The position numbers and the translations under genes were made by a program. Positions 51,994-60,806 of a DNA stretch of 64,000 bases are shown here, piece after piece. The notes below the pieces were generated by a model that worked only from the letters and a program-made list of their open reading frames with translations, was not told the origin of the DNA and ran no database searches. The DNA is taken from positions 62,001 through 126,000 of the forward strand of contig DAIOGK010000001.1 of NCBI GenBank assembly GCA_036745275.1. The letters run 5' to 3'. The DNA comes from JAIUNP01 sp020161975. GTDB lineage: Bacteria > Pseudomonadota > Alphaproteobacteria > Rhizobiales > Beijerinckiaceae. Every line of letters starts with the position of its first letter. Position 1 is the first letter of the stretch.

Positions 51994-53068
51994 CGCGCAC
52001 CAGCACGGACGCTGTCGTGCCGACCCTGAGCTCCACATTAGGTGGAAGTTTCTCAATGCCGATCCGGACGGGCACCCGCTGGGCGAGGCGGATCCACTCG
52101 AACGAAGGCTGGACGACCGGCAGAAGGCTGGATCCGGTGGAGCCATCCTGTTTTGAAATGCCCCAACCGATGCTTTCCACACGCGCCGGTACGGCATCAT
52201 TGGGATAGGCCATGAACGTAATGAAGGCCTGATCGCCCGGCTGGATTCTGCCAATGGACGTTTCCCGGAAATAGGCGTCGATCCAGAAGCTCTTCTCGTC
52301 GATCAGCGCCACGGACGGCTGGTTGGCAATCGCCTGGCTGCCGAGGCGGAGATTGAGGTTGGTGATATAGCCATCAACCGAGGCACGCTGTTCCGTGAAG
52401 TCGAGGTTGAGCTGTGCAGTCTCGAGCGAGGCACGGGCGGCTCGGAGCTGCGCGTTGCTGTCACCTTCGGCACCGCGCTTGGCGACGGCGGTCGCAAGCT
52501 GGGCCTGCGCCTCCTGCAATCCGCTCTTCGATTGTGTCAACGCGGCGGTAGACCGGTCGCGCGTGGCGGCCGTCACCTGCATGTTGCGCAATTGCGCATC
52601 GTAGTTGGATCTCGACGTGAAGCCGTTCTTCAGAAGATCCTCATAGCGGTGAAATTCCCGCTCGGCCTGCACGGCATTGGCCTCGGCCTCGCGCAACTGC
52701 GCCTGCGCCTGATTGACCTGCGCTTCGGCTTGCGCGACGGCGGCTCGACCGGCCTTCACCTGCTGGTCGAGACTGGCGAGTTGATCGACCACGGCATCGT
52801 AATTGGCCTGCGCCTGATTGACCTGCGCCTGAAAGGTACGGGGATCGATCCTGAACAGAAGTTCTCCGGCCTTGACCCGCTGGTTGTCGATGATCGGCAG
52901 CGCGACGATGGGGCCGGAAACCCGTGGTGCGACCGTGATGACATTGGCCCTTACCTGACCGTCGCGCGTCCAGGGATTGTTGATGTAATCGGCATATTTC
53001 ATCGCGACGAGGCCCACTGCTGCGCCGACGACGGCGAGCGTGAGCAGGGGTTTCATGAACTTTGCCAT
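51944..53068 (-). CDS. HlyD-family membrane fusion protein, AaeA/EmrA-like
   Basis: This 374-residue periplasmic adaptor has one N-terminal membrane helix (LLTLAVVGAAVGLVAMKYA), a lipoyl half (VAPRVSGPIVALPIIDNQRVKAGELLF), a long coiled coil (about residues 85-205) and the second lipoyl half/beta-barrel (RASVDGYITNLNLRLGSQ; IGRIQPGDQAFITFMAYP). It links the inner-membrane FUSC transporter to an outer-membrane channel. It is the last gene of the three-gene efflux unit, 5 bases after the DUF1656 gene. Confidence 0.92.
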   Translation of the reverse strand: MAKFMKPLLTLAVVGAAVGLVAMKYADYINNPWTRDGQVRANVITVAPRVSGPIVALPIIDNQRVKAGELLFRIDPRTFQAQVNQAQANYDAVVDQLASLDQQVKAGRAAVAQAEAQVNQAQAQLREAEANAVQAEREFHRYEDLLKNGFTSRSNYDAQLRNMQVTAATRDRSTAALTQSKSGLQEAQAQLATAVAKRGAEGDSNAQLRAARASLETAQLNLDFTEQRASVDGYITNLNLRLGSQAIANQPSVALIDEKSFWIDAYFRETSIGRIQPGDQAFITFMAYPNDAVPARVESIGWGISKQDGSTGSSLLPVVQPSFEWIRLAQRVPVRIGIEKLPPNVELRVGTTASVLVRVKASDTPPAPAPRLLQ

Positions 53069-53073
53069 TGAGC

Positions 53074-53277
53074 CTAGATCCGGATGAAGAATGTGCCGAT
53101 AAGGATGGTATAGATCGCAACAATCGCGACGAAGACAAGGCTTGGCGCGACAAAATAGCGGGACAGCCGGTAGCGGTTGAGGAGTGTCACGGTCAGAAAT
53201 GTCAGTACGAGTGCGAGGGTTCCGACCACCAGAAACGGCGGTACGAACACTTCGCCCAGTGCCAGTTCATGCGGCAT
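53074..53277 (-). CDS. DUF1656 small membrane protein (AaeX-like)
   Basis: This 67-residue protein has two hydrophobic helices (PPFLVVGTLALVLTFLTVTLL and LVFVAIVAIYTILIGTFFI) and begins MPHELALGEVFVPP, the DUF1656/AaeX pattern. It is a regular small partner of AaeAB-type aromatic acid efflux pumps. The frame is open to 53325, but the ATG at 53277 with GAGGG upstream is chosen because earlier residues lie in the FUSC gene. Confidence 0.85.
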   Translation of the reverse strand: MPHELALGEVFVPPFLVVGTLALVLTFLTVTLLNRYRLSRYFVAPSLVFVAIVAIYTILIGTFFIRI

Positions 53278-53287
53278 ACCGTGTCCC

Positions 53288-55462
53288 TCAGAACCGTGTT
53301 TCGGCCAGAAGCGGCCAGTTTGCATTCCGCGTTCGCGCCGCGGTGTCGATCAACGCCAGCGAGACCCCGCGATAGGCTGACAGGACCTCCTGCATCAGCA
53401 CCACGCTGTGCGGTGTCGCATCGGCAAGGGGACCGCCGTTGACCGCACCGGCAACAAGGCTGTCGAGCGACGCGACCCTCTGTGTCAGCCGCCGGTTAAG
53501 ATCGTCGATGTCGATCGCGGTGTCCTGGGACCGCAGCGCGGCGATGAGGCCGCCGAGACCGGCGCGCCACTTTGCGACCTCAGGCGCGAGAAGCGCAAGA
53601 AACCGGCCATCCGCCTTGTGATCACGCAACCAGACCAGGTCGAACATCCGGTGGCTCAGCACGGCAAGCTGTTCGGCCAATTGGTGAAGGCGTACTTTTT
53701 CAGCCTCCGGAAAGACGGTGGTATCAAGCTTGTCGATCCAGTTCGCAAGCTCCCCGGGCAGCGTCGCCAGCTGGCGCATATGGGCGAGGCGCCGCTGCCG
53801 GGCAAACCAGGAATCAAACCTCGCATCATCCCGGCGCAGACCGTGCAGCAGCGCGTCAAGACTGTCAGCATAGCGGCGAATCAGGCGCTGCACCACCGCT
53901 TCCGGACGCCACGAAATCGGGACCATCTTGAAAAACTGGATCAGCAGCAACAGCATGGCGATGGCAACGATCATGTTGAAGACATAGGTGGCGCTGTAGG
54001 CCTGGTTCTGGTTGCTGATCTGGAGCGCCATCAGGAACTGGGAAATTCCAATGCCGCGCAGGGGTTGCAATTGCGGTGTATGGAGGAAGTAGGCAATCAG
54101 GAAGGTGCAGGAAAAGAGCATGGTGCCGAGCCCGGCAAAGCCATCAAGCGCGGGCATGATCAGGATGTGGGTCAGACCACCGAACAGGATTGCAATGACG
54201 ATGGGCACGAGCATCACCAGCGGCTTCATCCACGGTTGGCGCATCACATTCATCGAGAATACGGCGCCCAGCATCGCCACGATCGGCCCATCCGGCAACG
54301 CCGGCACATAGATGAACATCAGGAACGCTGCCCAGAACGTGATGAACTGCGTCACGCTTCGCAGCATGAATTCGGGATTTGGCCAGAACGTTTCGGGCAG
54401 ATAAAGCGGCGCCACCGCCTGGCTGTGACGGCGGATGTCGCTGATGTCGAGCGCCCAGGCGTGAAGTTCGCGCGTGGCATGGTCGATGGCGCGCAAAGTC
54501 TCGCGCCGAAGCCGCGCCTCGCCTGCCACAAACGGGCTGAGGCGTGTATCGGCCGGCGCCTCGGTTGCAAGGATGGTAAGCTGCTCCGGGATTGGCAGGG
54601 CCACCTTATCGGTGAGAATCCGGTCGATGGTCCGGCAACGATCCGCAAAGATGTCGAGCGCTGTGTCGAGCGGCTTCTGGTCTGCCGGATCAGGTTGCGA
54701 CCTCAATGCCAGGAATGACAGATCAAGCCGGTCAAGCATCAATGCGAGCCGCGACAGTTCGGCGAGAAACTGCGACCAGGCGCCAGCCCGCTCCCGGATA
54801 TCGAAACTTTCGAGTACTGCGGAGGCGTGCAGCGTCGGCAATTCCAGCGTGATGTTGTTGATTGCGCGGCGGCTGTCGCGATCAGGAGCACGATCCCGCA
54901 TCGCTTGCTCGGTTGAGCGCATGGCCTCGATCCTGCCGGCCAGCAAGGCGAGCTGCGACTGAACCTTCGCGCGGAACGCATGTGTTGCCTCCTGCCGGGA
55001 GAGCGCGGTGGAATACGCTATATAGCAGAGGAGGCCGAGCACCGTTTCCTGCGCACGTTCGATCACGACATAGAAACTGCGCTGTGACTCGAAACCGGAC
55101 ATCATGGTCAGCAGCACCACGATGAAACCGGAACAATACCAGAAATAATAGGTACTGCTGGCCTGCATCCGGTAGGAACAGAAGGCCAACCAGAGGCTGA
55201 CCACCAGCGCATAGCTCCATCGATCTTGCGACAGTGTCGAAATGAGGATCAGTGCGATCACAACGGCAACAGCCGTCCCGGCGAGGCGCTGAATGCCCTT
55301 GAAGACCGATTCGCCGCGCGTCGCGAGGCTGCACATCGCAATCGCCATTCCCGCCCAGTAAGGCTTGGTCCACCCCATTGACATCGAGATGGCGAAGGAC
55401 GTCGTGATCGACAGGCTGACGATCAGCGCCAGTCGAACCCTGTCAGACGCCAGAAGGCTCAT
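53288..55462 (-). CDS. FUSC family inner-membrane efflux protein (AaeB-like)
   Basis: This 724-residue protein has two membrane bundles (about residues 12-155 and 365-505), each followed by a cytoplasmic helical region, as in AaeB/FUSC pumps that expel aromatic carboxylic acids. Distinct family points are KPYWAGMAIAMCSLATRGES and FYVVIERAQETVLGLL. With the DUF1656 and HlyD genes it forms an aaeB-aaeX-aaeA order. No LysR regulator is adjacent. Confidence 0.9.
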   Translation of the reverse strand: MSLLASDRVRLALIVSLSITTSFAISMSMGWTKPYWAGMAIAMCSLATRGESVFKGIQRLAGTAVAVVIALILISTLSQDRWSYALVVSLWLAFCSYRMQASSTYYFWYCSGFIVVLLTMMSGFESQRSFYVVIERAQETVLGLLCYIAYSTALSRQEATHAFRAKVQSQLALLAGRIEAMRSTEQAMRDRAPDRDSRRAINNITLELPTLHASAVLESFDIRERAGAWSQFLAELSRLALMLDRLDLSFLALRSQPDPADQKPLDTALDIFADRCRTIDRILTDKVALPIPEQLTILATEAPADTRLSPFVAGEARLRRETLRAIDHATRELHAWALDISDIRRHSQAVAPLYLPETFWPNPEFMLRSVTQFITFWAAFLMFIYVPALPDGPIVAMLGAVFSMNVMRQPWMKPLVMLVPIVIAILFGGLTHILIMPALDGFAGLGTMLFSCTFLIAYFLHTPQLQPLRGIGISQFLMALQISNQNQAYSATYVFNMIVAIAMLLLLIQFFKMVPISWRPEAVVQRLIRRYADSLDALLHGLRRDDARFDSWFARQRRLAHMRQLATLPGELANWIDKLDTTVFPEAEKVRLHQLAEQLAVLSHRMFDLVWLRDHKADGRFLALLAPEVAKWRAGLGGLIAALRSQDTAIDIDDLNRRLTQRVASLDSLVAGAVNGGPLADATPHSVVLMQEVLSAYRGVSLALIDTAARTRNANWPLLAETRF

Positions 55463-55573
55463 TCAGGACGCTCCATCGAACGACAGGACACGGCCCAAGG
55501 GGAATCCTCGGGAAAATCGGAAAGACCAATCCGCTGAACCTGCCCCGAATTGATCGGTTCGACAACTCCATTC

Positions 55574-55609
55574 GACAGGTCCGGTGCAAGCCCGCCGGCC
55601 GGGCCTGTC
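55574..55609. terminator. Possible terminator hairpin after the L,D-transpeptidase gene
   Basis: Starting 2 bases beyond the L,D-transpeptidase stop on the minus strand, an 11-base stem with one mismatch (GACAGGTCCGG at 55574-55584, CCGGGCCTGTC at 55599-55609) encloses a 14-base loop. No T-tract is present, so termination is uncertain, but the position directly after the last gene and before FUSC supports it. Confidence 0.45.
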
Positions 55610-55611
55610 CG

Positions 55612-56298
55612 TCAGATCACCAGAACGGGTGTCCCCACGGGTACGCGACCAAAGAGATCGATGATGTCGTGGTTGATCAGCCGGATGCAGCCCGATGAGA
55701 CCGAATGGCCGATGCTGCTCGGATCATTGGTTCCATGGATGCGGTAGAGTGTGTCCTGATTGCCGCGATAGAGATAGAGCGCCCGGGCACCGAGCGGGTT
55801 TTCGAGGCCCGGCGGCATGCCGCCAGCCCAGGGACCGTTCTTGTCCGGCTCGCGCGCAATCATCGCCGGCGTGGGTGTCCAGCGCGGCCATTCGGCCTTG
55901 CGGCCCACATGCGCCCGTCCGGACCAGGCCATGCCTTCCTTGCCGACGCCAACACCGTAGCGCATCGCCTGTCCGCCTTCGAGCACCAGATAAAGCGCCC
56001 GTTCGCGCGTGTTGATGACGATGCTGCCGGGGTACTCGGGCGTCGGATAGGTCACGATGCGGCGCAGAACCTCGGGTTCCACCTCGTCGAAATTCAGAGC
56101 GGGCACGGGAAAGCGCTCGTCGGGCAATTCGCCATACATCGCTTCGAGATTGGCAAGGCGAGGGTCGCGCGCGGGTTCGGGCGGCGGCTGCATCGTTGTG
56201 GCGCAGCCGCCAAGCGCGAGGGTGGCGCCGGCAGCGGCAGAACGGATGAAGAAGGCGCGGCGCGAAGCGCTGACGCTGGACAAGATCACATCAGTCAT
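55612..56298 (-). CDS. L,D-transpeptidase (YkuD domain), Tat/lipoprotein signal
   Basis: This 228-residue protein begins with SRRAFFIRSAAAGATLALGGC, a Tat-like signal with a lipobox (LGGC), so it is probably an exported lipoprotein. The YkuD catalytic motif is intact: HGTNDPSSIGHSVSSGCIRL, with the nucleophilic Cys. Such enzymes form 3-3 crosslinks in peptidoglycan or attach proteins to it. The ATG at 56298 is chosen because upstream residues lack a signal peptide. Confidence 0.92.
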   Translation of the reverse strand: MTDVILSSVSASRRAFFIRSAAAGATLALGGCATTMQPPPEPARDPRLANLEAMYGELPDERFPVPALNFDEVEPEVLRRIVTYPTPEYPGSIVINTRERALYLVLEGGQAMRYGVGVGKEGMAWSGRAHVGRKAEWPRWTPTPAMIAREPDKNGPWAGGMPPGLENPLGARALYLYRGNQDTLYRIHGTNDPSSIGHSVSSGCIRLINHDIIDLFGRVPVGTPVLVI

Positions 56299-56432
56299 GA
56301 TGCCCAGGGCTGGGCGTGAACCATGGTCAAACCATGGCGCGCACCGGGCAGCCATTTGGTGCAAGGCCGCAAAACAACAGCTTCAGCGCGGGTTGTGTCG
56401 CCCCTGCAACAGGTACGTCGCCCCCTGAAGTC

Positions 56433-57842
56433 TCAGGTCACGACAACCTCGGTCATCATGCCCGTCGCCATATGGTAGAGATGGTGGCAGTGCAGATACC
56501 AGCTTCCCGGCTTGTCGAAATCCACTGCTATAATCACGGGCGTGTGCGGCGGCACGATCACCGTGTCGCGCACCGGGCCGGAGAACCGCCCCGACCGCCC
56601 CCCGACTACCTGGAAATGGTGGCCATGCAAATGCATCGGGTGCATCATCGCTGACGGGTTCATGAACATGAACTCGACCCGTTCGCCGACCTTCGCCGTG
56701 ATCGGAGTGTGCTCGCCATGGATCTTGCCATTGATCGTCCAGCGATAACCCGGCTCCTCGGCCAGCATGAGATGCTCCATTCGTGCGCCGGGCTTTGATG
56801 GGAGCGGGGCTGCCGCCCGCAGTGCAAGATCAAGCGACAGATCCGTGTGCATGGCAGTATGCTCGGCCCGGTCAGGAAACTTGCGGATGGTGGCGCCCTG
56901 AGTTGCCAGCACGAGGCCTGTCAGGCGCCGGTCTGCCTCGACCTGCGCGAACACCGGGAAGGCGCCGCCGCGTTGGGGAATGTCCACGACAAGATCAATC
57001 CGCTGGCCCTGCGCCAGAGGGAAGCGCTTGCCGGACTGTGGCTGGCAGGGGCTGCCGTCGACTGCGACGCATTGCGCGGCCAGCGTCCCCGTGTCGATGA
57101 AGAAGGCCGTGGCGGTTGCCCCGTTGATGATGCGCAGACGCACCCTGCCGCTTCGCTCCACCTGCACCACTTCAGGGTCATCCAGCGTCCGGTCGTTCGC
57201 AAGGAAGGCATCATAAGCGATGTCATTGGCATGGACCGCGCCGCTGCCGTGGTTCATTGCACCGTGGTTCATCCCGCCATGATTGCCGGGGCCAGCCGCC
57301 GCCGCGCCGCCATGGGCCGAATGGACATTGGTGCCGCCAAGACCGGCCAGAAGCTCTTCCGGGCTGCGAAACGAGAAATCGTGCAGCATCACCACGACAT
57401 CCTGCACGTCGCCTGCATCTTTTTCGCGCGTGACCAGCGGCGCTGCGAGCAGAAGTTGCTCGTTCAGCGTGTGGGAATGCATCCAGTGCGTGCCGGGTGT
57501 CAGGCGGAAGTCATGCAAATCGCTGGTCCCTGCAGCCAGTGCGCCGCCGCCCGTTCGTGCCCGGTCCTGATCCGCCGGTGCGAAAATCTGGCCATGCCAG
57601 TGCATGACGAGCGGATCGACCGTGGCATTCAGCAGCGGGCCGCGGAGGACATCGCCCTCGTTGGCGAACAGCCCGCTCTTGCCGCCGGGGCCGGCAACCC
57701 CGAACACCCTGGCGGCCCGGCGCTTCACTTCGATCTGCCGCGAGGCGACCGTCAGCAGCGGTGCCTCTGCGCAGCCAGTGCCCGGCAGCATGGCCGTGCC
57801 GGCCAGCGCCGCCGTATTCGCAAGAAACCTCCGCCGGTCCAT
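56433..57842 (-). CDS. Multicopper oxidase, Tat-exported
   Basis: This 469-residue laccase-like enzyme has a Tat signal (DRRRFLANTAALAGTAMLPG). All four copper-binding segments are present: HWHG, HWMHSH, HPMHLHGHHF and HCHHLYHMATGMM. A Gly/His/Met-rich insertion (NHGGMNHGAMNHGSGAVH) in the middle domain resembles copper-sensing or copper-binding loops of CopA- and CueO-type oxidases. It probably acts in periplasmic copper detoxification or phenol oxidation. The start at 57842 is chosen for the signal peptide. Confidence 0.93.
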   Translation of the reverse strand: MDRRRFLANTAALAGTAMLPGTGCAEAPLLTVASRQIEVKRRAARVFGVAGPGGKSGLFANEGDVLRGPLLNATVDPLVMHWHGQIFAPADQDRARTGGGALAAGTSDLHDFRLTPGTHWMHSHTLNEQLLLAAPLVTREKDAGDVQDVVVMLHDFSFRSPEELLAGLGGTNVHSAHGGAAAAGPGNHGGMNHGAMNHGSGAVHANDIAYDAFLANDRTLDDPEVVQVERSGRVRLRIINGATATAFFIDTGTLAAQCVAVDGSPCQPQSGKRFPLAQGQRIDLVVDIPQRGGAFPVFAQVEADRRLTGLVLATQGATIRKFPDRAEHTAMHTDLSLDLALRAAAPLPSKPGARMEHLMLAEEPGYRWTINGKIHGEHTPITAKVGERVEFMFMNPSAMMHPMHLHGHHFQVVGGRSGRFSGPVRDTVIVPPHTPVIIAVDFDKPGSWYLHCHHLYHMATGMMTEVVVT

Positions 57843-57873
57843 GGTCAACTCCCGAATCCGTTCGGCTTCGATG

Positions 57874-58533
57874 TCAACCTGTCGCGATAATCCGGTCAAG
57901 ATCGTGGCGCACAGCCTCGATATGGGCAACCAGACGCGCGGCTGCGCCCTCGCCATCGCCCTTCTGGCACAGCGCGACGATCTCCGCATGTTCCTCGGTG
58001 GCCTGTTTTGAGGCGGCGGCGGTTGAAAGTTGCAGGCGGGTGTAGCGCTCGGAGGTATTGAGCAGGCCGGCTACGATCGTGCGTGTACGCGGCAGGGTGG
58101 CCCGGGCATAGAGCGCCAGATGCAGGCTGGCGTTGAGTGCGCCCAGCCGGCCCCGGTCATTCCCGGCAACGGCGGCATCGAACGCCGCCTGTACCGTTGC
58201 GATGGCTGCAAAATCGGAAGCATCGAGATGGGGGATCGAAGCAATGAGCAGGCGCGGCTCCAGCATCACCCGGAGATCGAAGACGTCGTTCACCTCCTGC
58301 CGTGTCAGCGGCGTGACGATGGCCCCCCGGTGCGGGATGATCTCGACCAGCCCTTCGGCCTCGAGTTGCAGCAGGGCCTCGCGCACGGGGATTCGGCTGA
58401 CGCCATAAGTCGCGGCAATCGCATCCTGCCGCAATTGCATTCCGGCGGCGTGGACACCCGAAAGGATGTCTTGCCGCAGCCGGCCAGCAAGTACGGTGGG
58501 GAGTGTCCGCTGTCTGATCGGATCTTCGGTCAT
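57874..58533 (-). CDS. GntR/FCD family transcriptional regulator
   Basis: This 219-residue FadR-type regulator has a winged HTH (LRQDAIAATYGVSRIPVREALLQLEAEGLV) and an FCD effector domain with metal-ligand-like Asp/His residues (LNASLHLALYA; EEHAEIVALC). It probably controls the adjacent dehydrogenase and lactonase genes and responds to a sugar acid. The ATG at 58533 gives a normal N-terminus; the frame upstream to 58704 has no family match. Confidence 0.92.
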   Translation of the reverse strand: MTEDPIRQRTLPTVLAGRLRQDILSGVHAAGMQLRQDAIAATYGVSRIPVREALLQLEAEGLVEIIPHRGAIVTPLTRQEVNDVFDLRVMLEPRLLIASIPHLDASDFAAIATVQAAFDAAVAGNDRGRLGALNASLHLALYARATLPRTRTIVAGLLNTSERYTRLQLSTAAASKQATEEHAEIVALCQKGDGEGAAARLVAHIEAVRHDLDRIIATG

Positions 58534-58639
58534 GGCGCTTCCGGATGGTTCCCGAGTGATGCCCGCCCGCGGTGTCCAGTGCAAGTCCGATCCCCGTGTG
58601 AACGAGAGGTTTCCCATGATGGCTGGGGCCGACCTTTGA

Positions 58640-59671
58640 TCAGGCCTCGGACAGCTCCGCAAGATCGACCTGCCGGCGCTCGCTGGCTGCCCGGTAGATG
58701 GCATTGATCACCCGCACGGCCGCCGCGCCATCATCGAAGGTGATCGCCGCCTCGCGGCCGTCGCGGATTGCATCGCGGATATCGGACCATTGCTGGAGAT
58801 GGCCGTCGATACCGATGGCGAGCGGGTTGGCGGCGCCAGAGCCGCCGCTGGTGGCAACCGCCGGCCGAGCGATACCCTCGAAGGACCATTGTGTGATCTG
58901 GTCCTGTTCGAGCGCGCAGAAGCCCGTGCTGGTGAAAAGCCGCAGCCCGGCCCCAGCGCCAGGCGGCGTTGCGGTGGAGGTGACGATGACGCCCTGCACC
59001 TTGTTCTCGAAGGCAAGCAACGCCGCCGTCAGGTCCTCGACCTCGATGGCATGGCCGACCGTCGAAGCCATCGCGGCAACACTTTGCACAGGCCCGGCAA
59101 AATACAGCATCAGATCGAGGCTGTGGATGCCCTGGTTGAACAGCGAGCCACCACCCTGCACAAGGCTGCCGCGCCAGGGCTTTTCTGCATAGTAGGCATC
59201 GCTGCGCCACCAGTGGACATCGGCTTCGATCAAACGGAGCGTACCGAGCGCGCCGGAGGTCAGCAGCCCTTTGATGGCCTGATGCGCCGGCTCATAGCGC
59301 CGTTGGGAGATCGTCGCGCAGACCCTGCCACTGGCTTTGGCGGCACTGAGCAGCCGTGCGGCCTCCCCGTCATCGACCGCGAGCGGCTTTTCGACCACGA
59401 CATGGCAGCCTGCGGCCAATGCCGCCATCGCGGGGGCGTAATGGTCGCCGCTCGGCGTCATGATGACCACGATGTCGGGTTTTGCCTGGGCCAGCATGTC
59501 GGCGACCGTGGCATAGTGGGCAAGGCCAGAACCCAGGGACGCCGCGCGTTCGGCCGAGCCGCCGGCAACCGCAATGAGCCGCAGCCCTTCGACACCGGCT
59601 ATTGCGGCGGCGTGGATGGCCGAGATGGCCCCGGGGCCGATGAGACCCACCGTCCATTCGCGTTTCGTCAT
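58640..59671 (-). CDS. Gfo/Idh/MocA family oxidoreductase
   Basis: This 343-residue NAD(P)-dependent dehydrogenase has a Rossmann domain (VGLIGPGAISAIHAAAIAG), the catalytic-domain start VVEKPLAVDD with the conserved EKP, and a C-terminal substrate barrel (GGGSLFNQGIHSLDLMLYF). It should oxidise a sugar or inositol. With the SMP-30 lactonase upstream and the GntR regulator downstream it suggests a sugar-to-lactone-to-acid route; the sugar is unknown. The ATG at 59671 is used. Confidence 0.92.
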   Translation of the reverse strand: MTKREWTVGLIGPGAISAIHAAAIAGVEGLRLIAVAGGSAERAASLGSGLAHYATVADMLAQAKPDIVVIMTPSGDHYAPAMAALAAGCHVVVEKPLAVDDGEAARLLSAAKASGRVCATISQRRYEPAHQAIKGLLTSGALGTLRLIEADVHWWRSDAYYAEKPWRGSLVQGGGSLFNQGIHSLDLMLYFAGPVQSVAAMASTVGHAIEVEDLTAALLAFENKVQGVIVTSTATPPGAGAGLRLFTSTGFCALEQDQITQWSFEGIARPAVATSGGSGAANPLAIGIDGHLQQWSDIRDAIRDGREAAITFDDGAAAVRVINAIYRAASERRQVDLAELSEA

Positions 59672-59736
59672 GTCCAAGCCTCGCAATTGTCTGACAACTG
59701 TTTAGCCGGCCAGTCAGGCGACGGCAACCGGGGCGG

Positions 59737-60654
59737 TCAGCCCGGCGGGGTCCAGCCGGCCGGATGGCTGTTGAGGTAGATCGCATAAAGCGATGTCTGT
59801 GCCGTGATGTAGAGCCGGTTACGCTTTGGTCCGCCAAAGGCGACATTCGAGACGATTTCGGGGATCGGGATCCGTCCGATCAGCTTGCCGTCTGGCGCAT
59901 AGCAATGCACGGAATCGCCGGTCGAGGTCCAGATGTTGCCCATCCAGTCGACACGGAATCCGTCGTAGAGATGCGCATCGCAAACGGAGAACACCCCCTT
60001 GGGTGCGACGCTCCCGTCGGTCGCAACCGCGTAGACATGAATGGCGGGCGGCGTGCCGGGCACATGCGATTTTCCAGTATCCGAAACATAGAGCCGGGCT
60101 TCGTCCGGCGAGAAGGCCAGGCCGTTGGGCCGTACGCGGTCGGTGATGACAACGCGGACATCCCCGGTTTCAGGATCGAGGCGATAAACGTTCGAGGCGC
60201 CGATCTCGCTTGTCGCATGACCGCCTTCATAGGCGCCGTCGATGCCGTAGGTGGGATCCGTGAACCAGATCGTGCCGTCGGATTTGACGACGACATCATT
60301 GGGCGAATTGAAACGCTTTCCTTGCCAGTGCGTGGCGAGCGCCTGCCAGGTACCGTCGTGCGCAAGCCGTGAGACCCGCCGCCCGCCGTGCTCGCAGGCG
60401 ATTACCCGGCCCTGATGATCGAGCGTATGGCCGTTGTGATAGCCGACCGGCGTCTGGAACACGCTGACCGTGCCATTATCCTCGCAAAAGCGCAGCACGC
60501 GGTCGTTGGGAATGTCTGAGAACAGAAGATGCCGCGCCGCCGGCACATAGACCGGACCTTCGACCCAACGCGCGCCTGTCCAGAGTTTTTCGAGCCGGGC
60601 ATGGCCGACAATCAGGCGGCGGAACCGTTCGTCGCGAATATCGTAGTCGCTCAC
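59737..60654 (-). CDS. SMP-30/gluconolactonase/LRE family lactonase
   Basis: This 305-residue six-bladed propeller has the SMP-30 pattern: EGPVYVPAARHLLFSDIPNDRVLR near the N-terminus, NSPNDVVVKSDGTIWFTDPTYG with metal-binding Asn/Asp, and RPNGLAFSPDEARLYVSDTG. It probably hydrolyses a sugar lactone made by the Gfo/Idh dehydrogenase that follows 65 bases later. Confidence 0.92.
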   Translation of the reverse strand: MSDYDIRDERFRRLIVGHARLEKLWTGARWVEGPVYVPAARHLLFSDIPNDRVLRFCEDNGTVSVFQTPVGYHNGHTLDHQGRVIACEHGGRRVSRLAHDGTWQALATHWQGKRFNSPNDVVVKSDGTIWFTDPTYGIDGAYEGGHATSEIGASNVYRLDPETGDVRVVITDRVRPNGLAFSPDEARLYVSDTGKSHVPGTPPAIHVYAVATDGSVAPKGVFSVCDAHLYDGFRVDWMGNIWTSTGDSVHCYAPDGKLIGRIPIPEIVSNVAFGGPKRNRLYITAQTSLYAIYLNSHPAGWTPPG

Positions 60655-60806
60655 CTCTGTCCTCCCCGCATTACCTTTAACGCTTGGATGGCACGGGTGG
60701 CGGACGCGGGCAAGGCAGCATCGCGCTGATACGGAAATGGTTCCGTCCCGGAAAAAACTGCTTTAAGGACAATGCCGCTGTGCCACGCCAACCGATAAAG
60801 CCTGCC

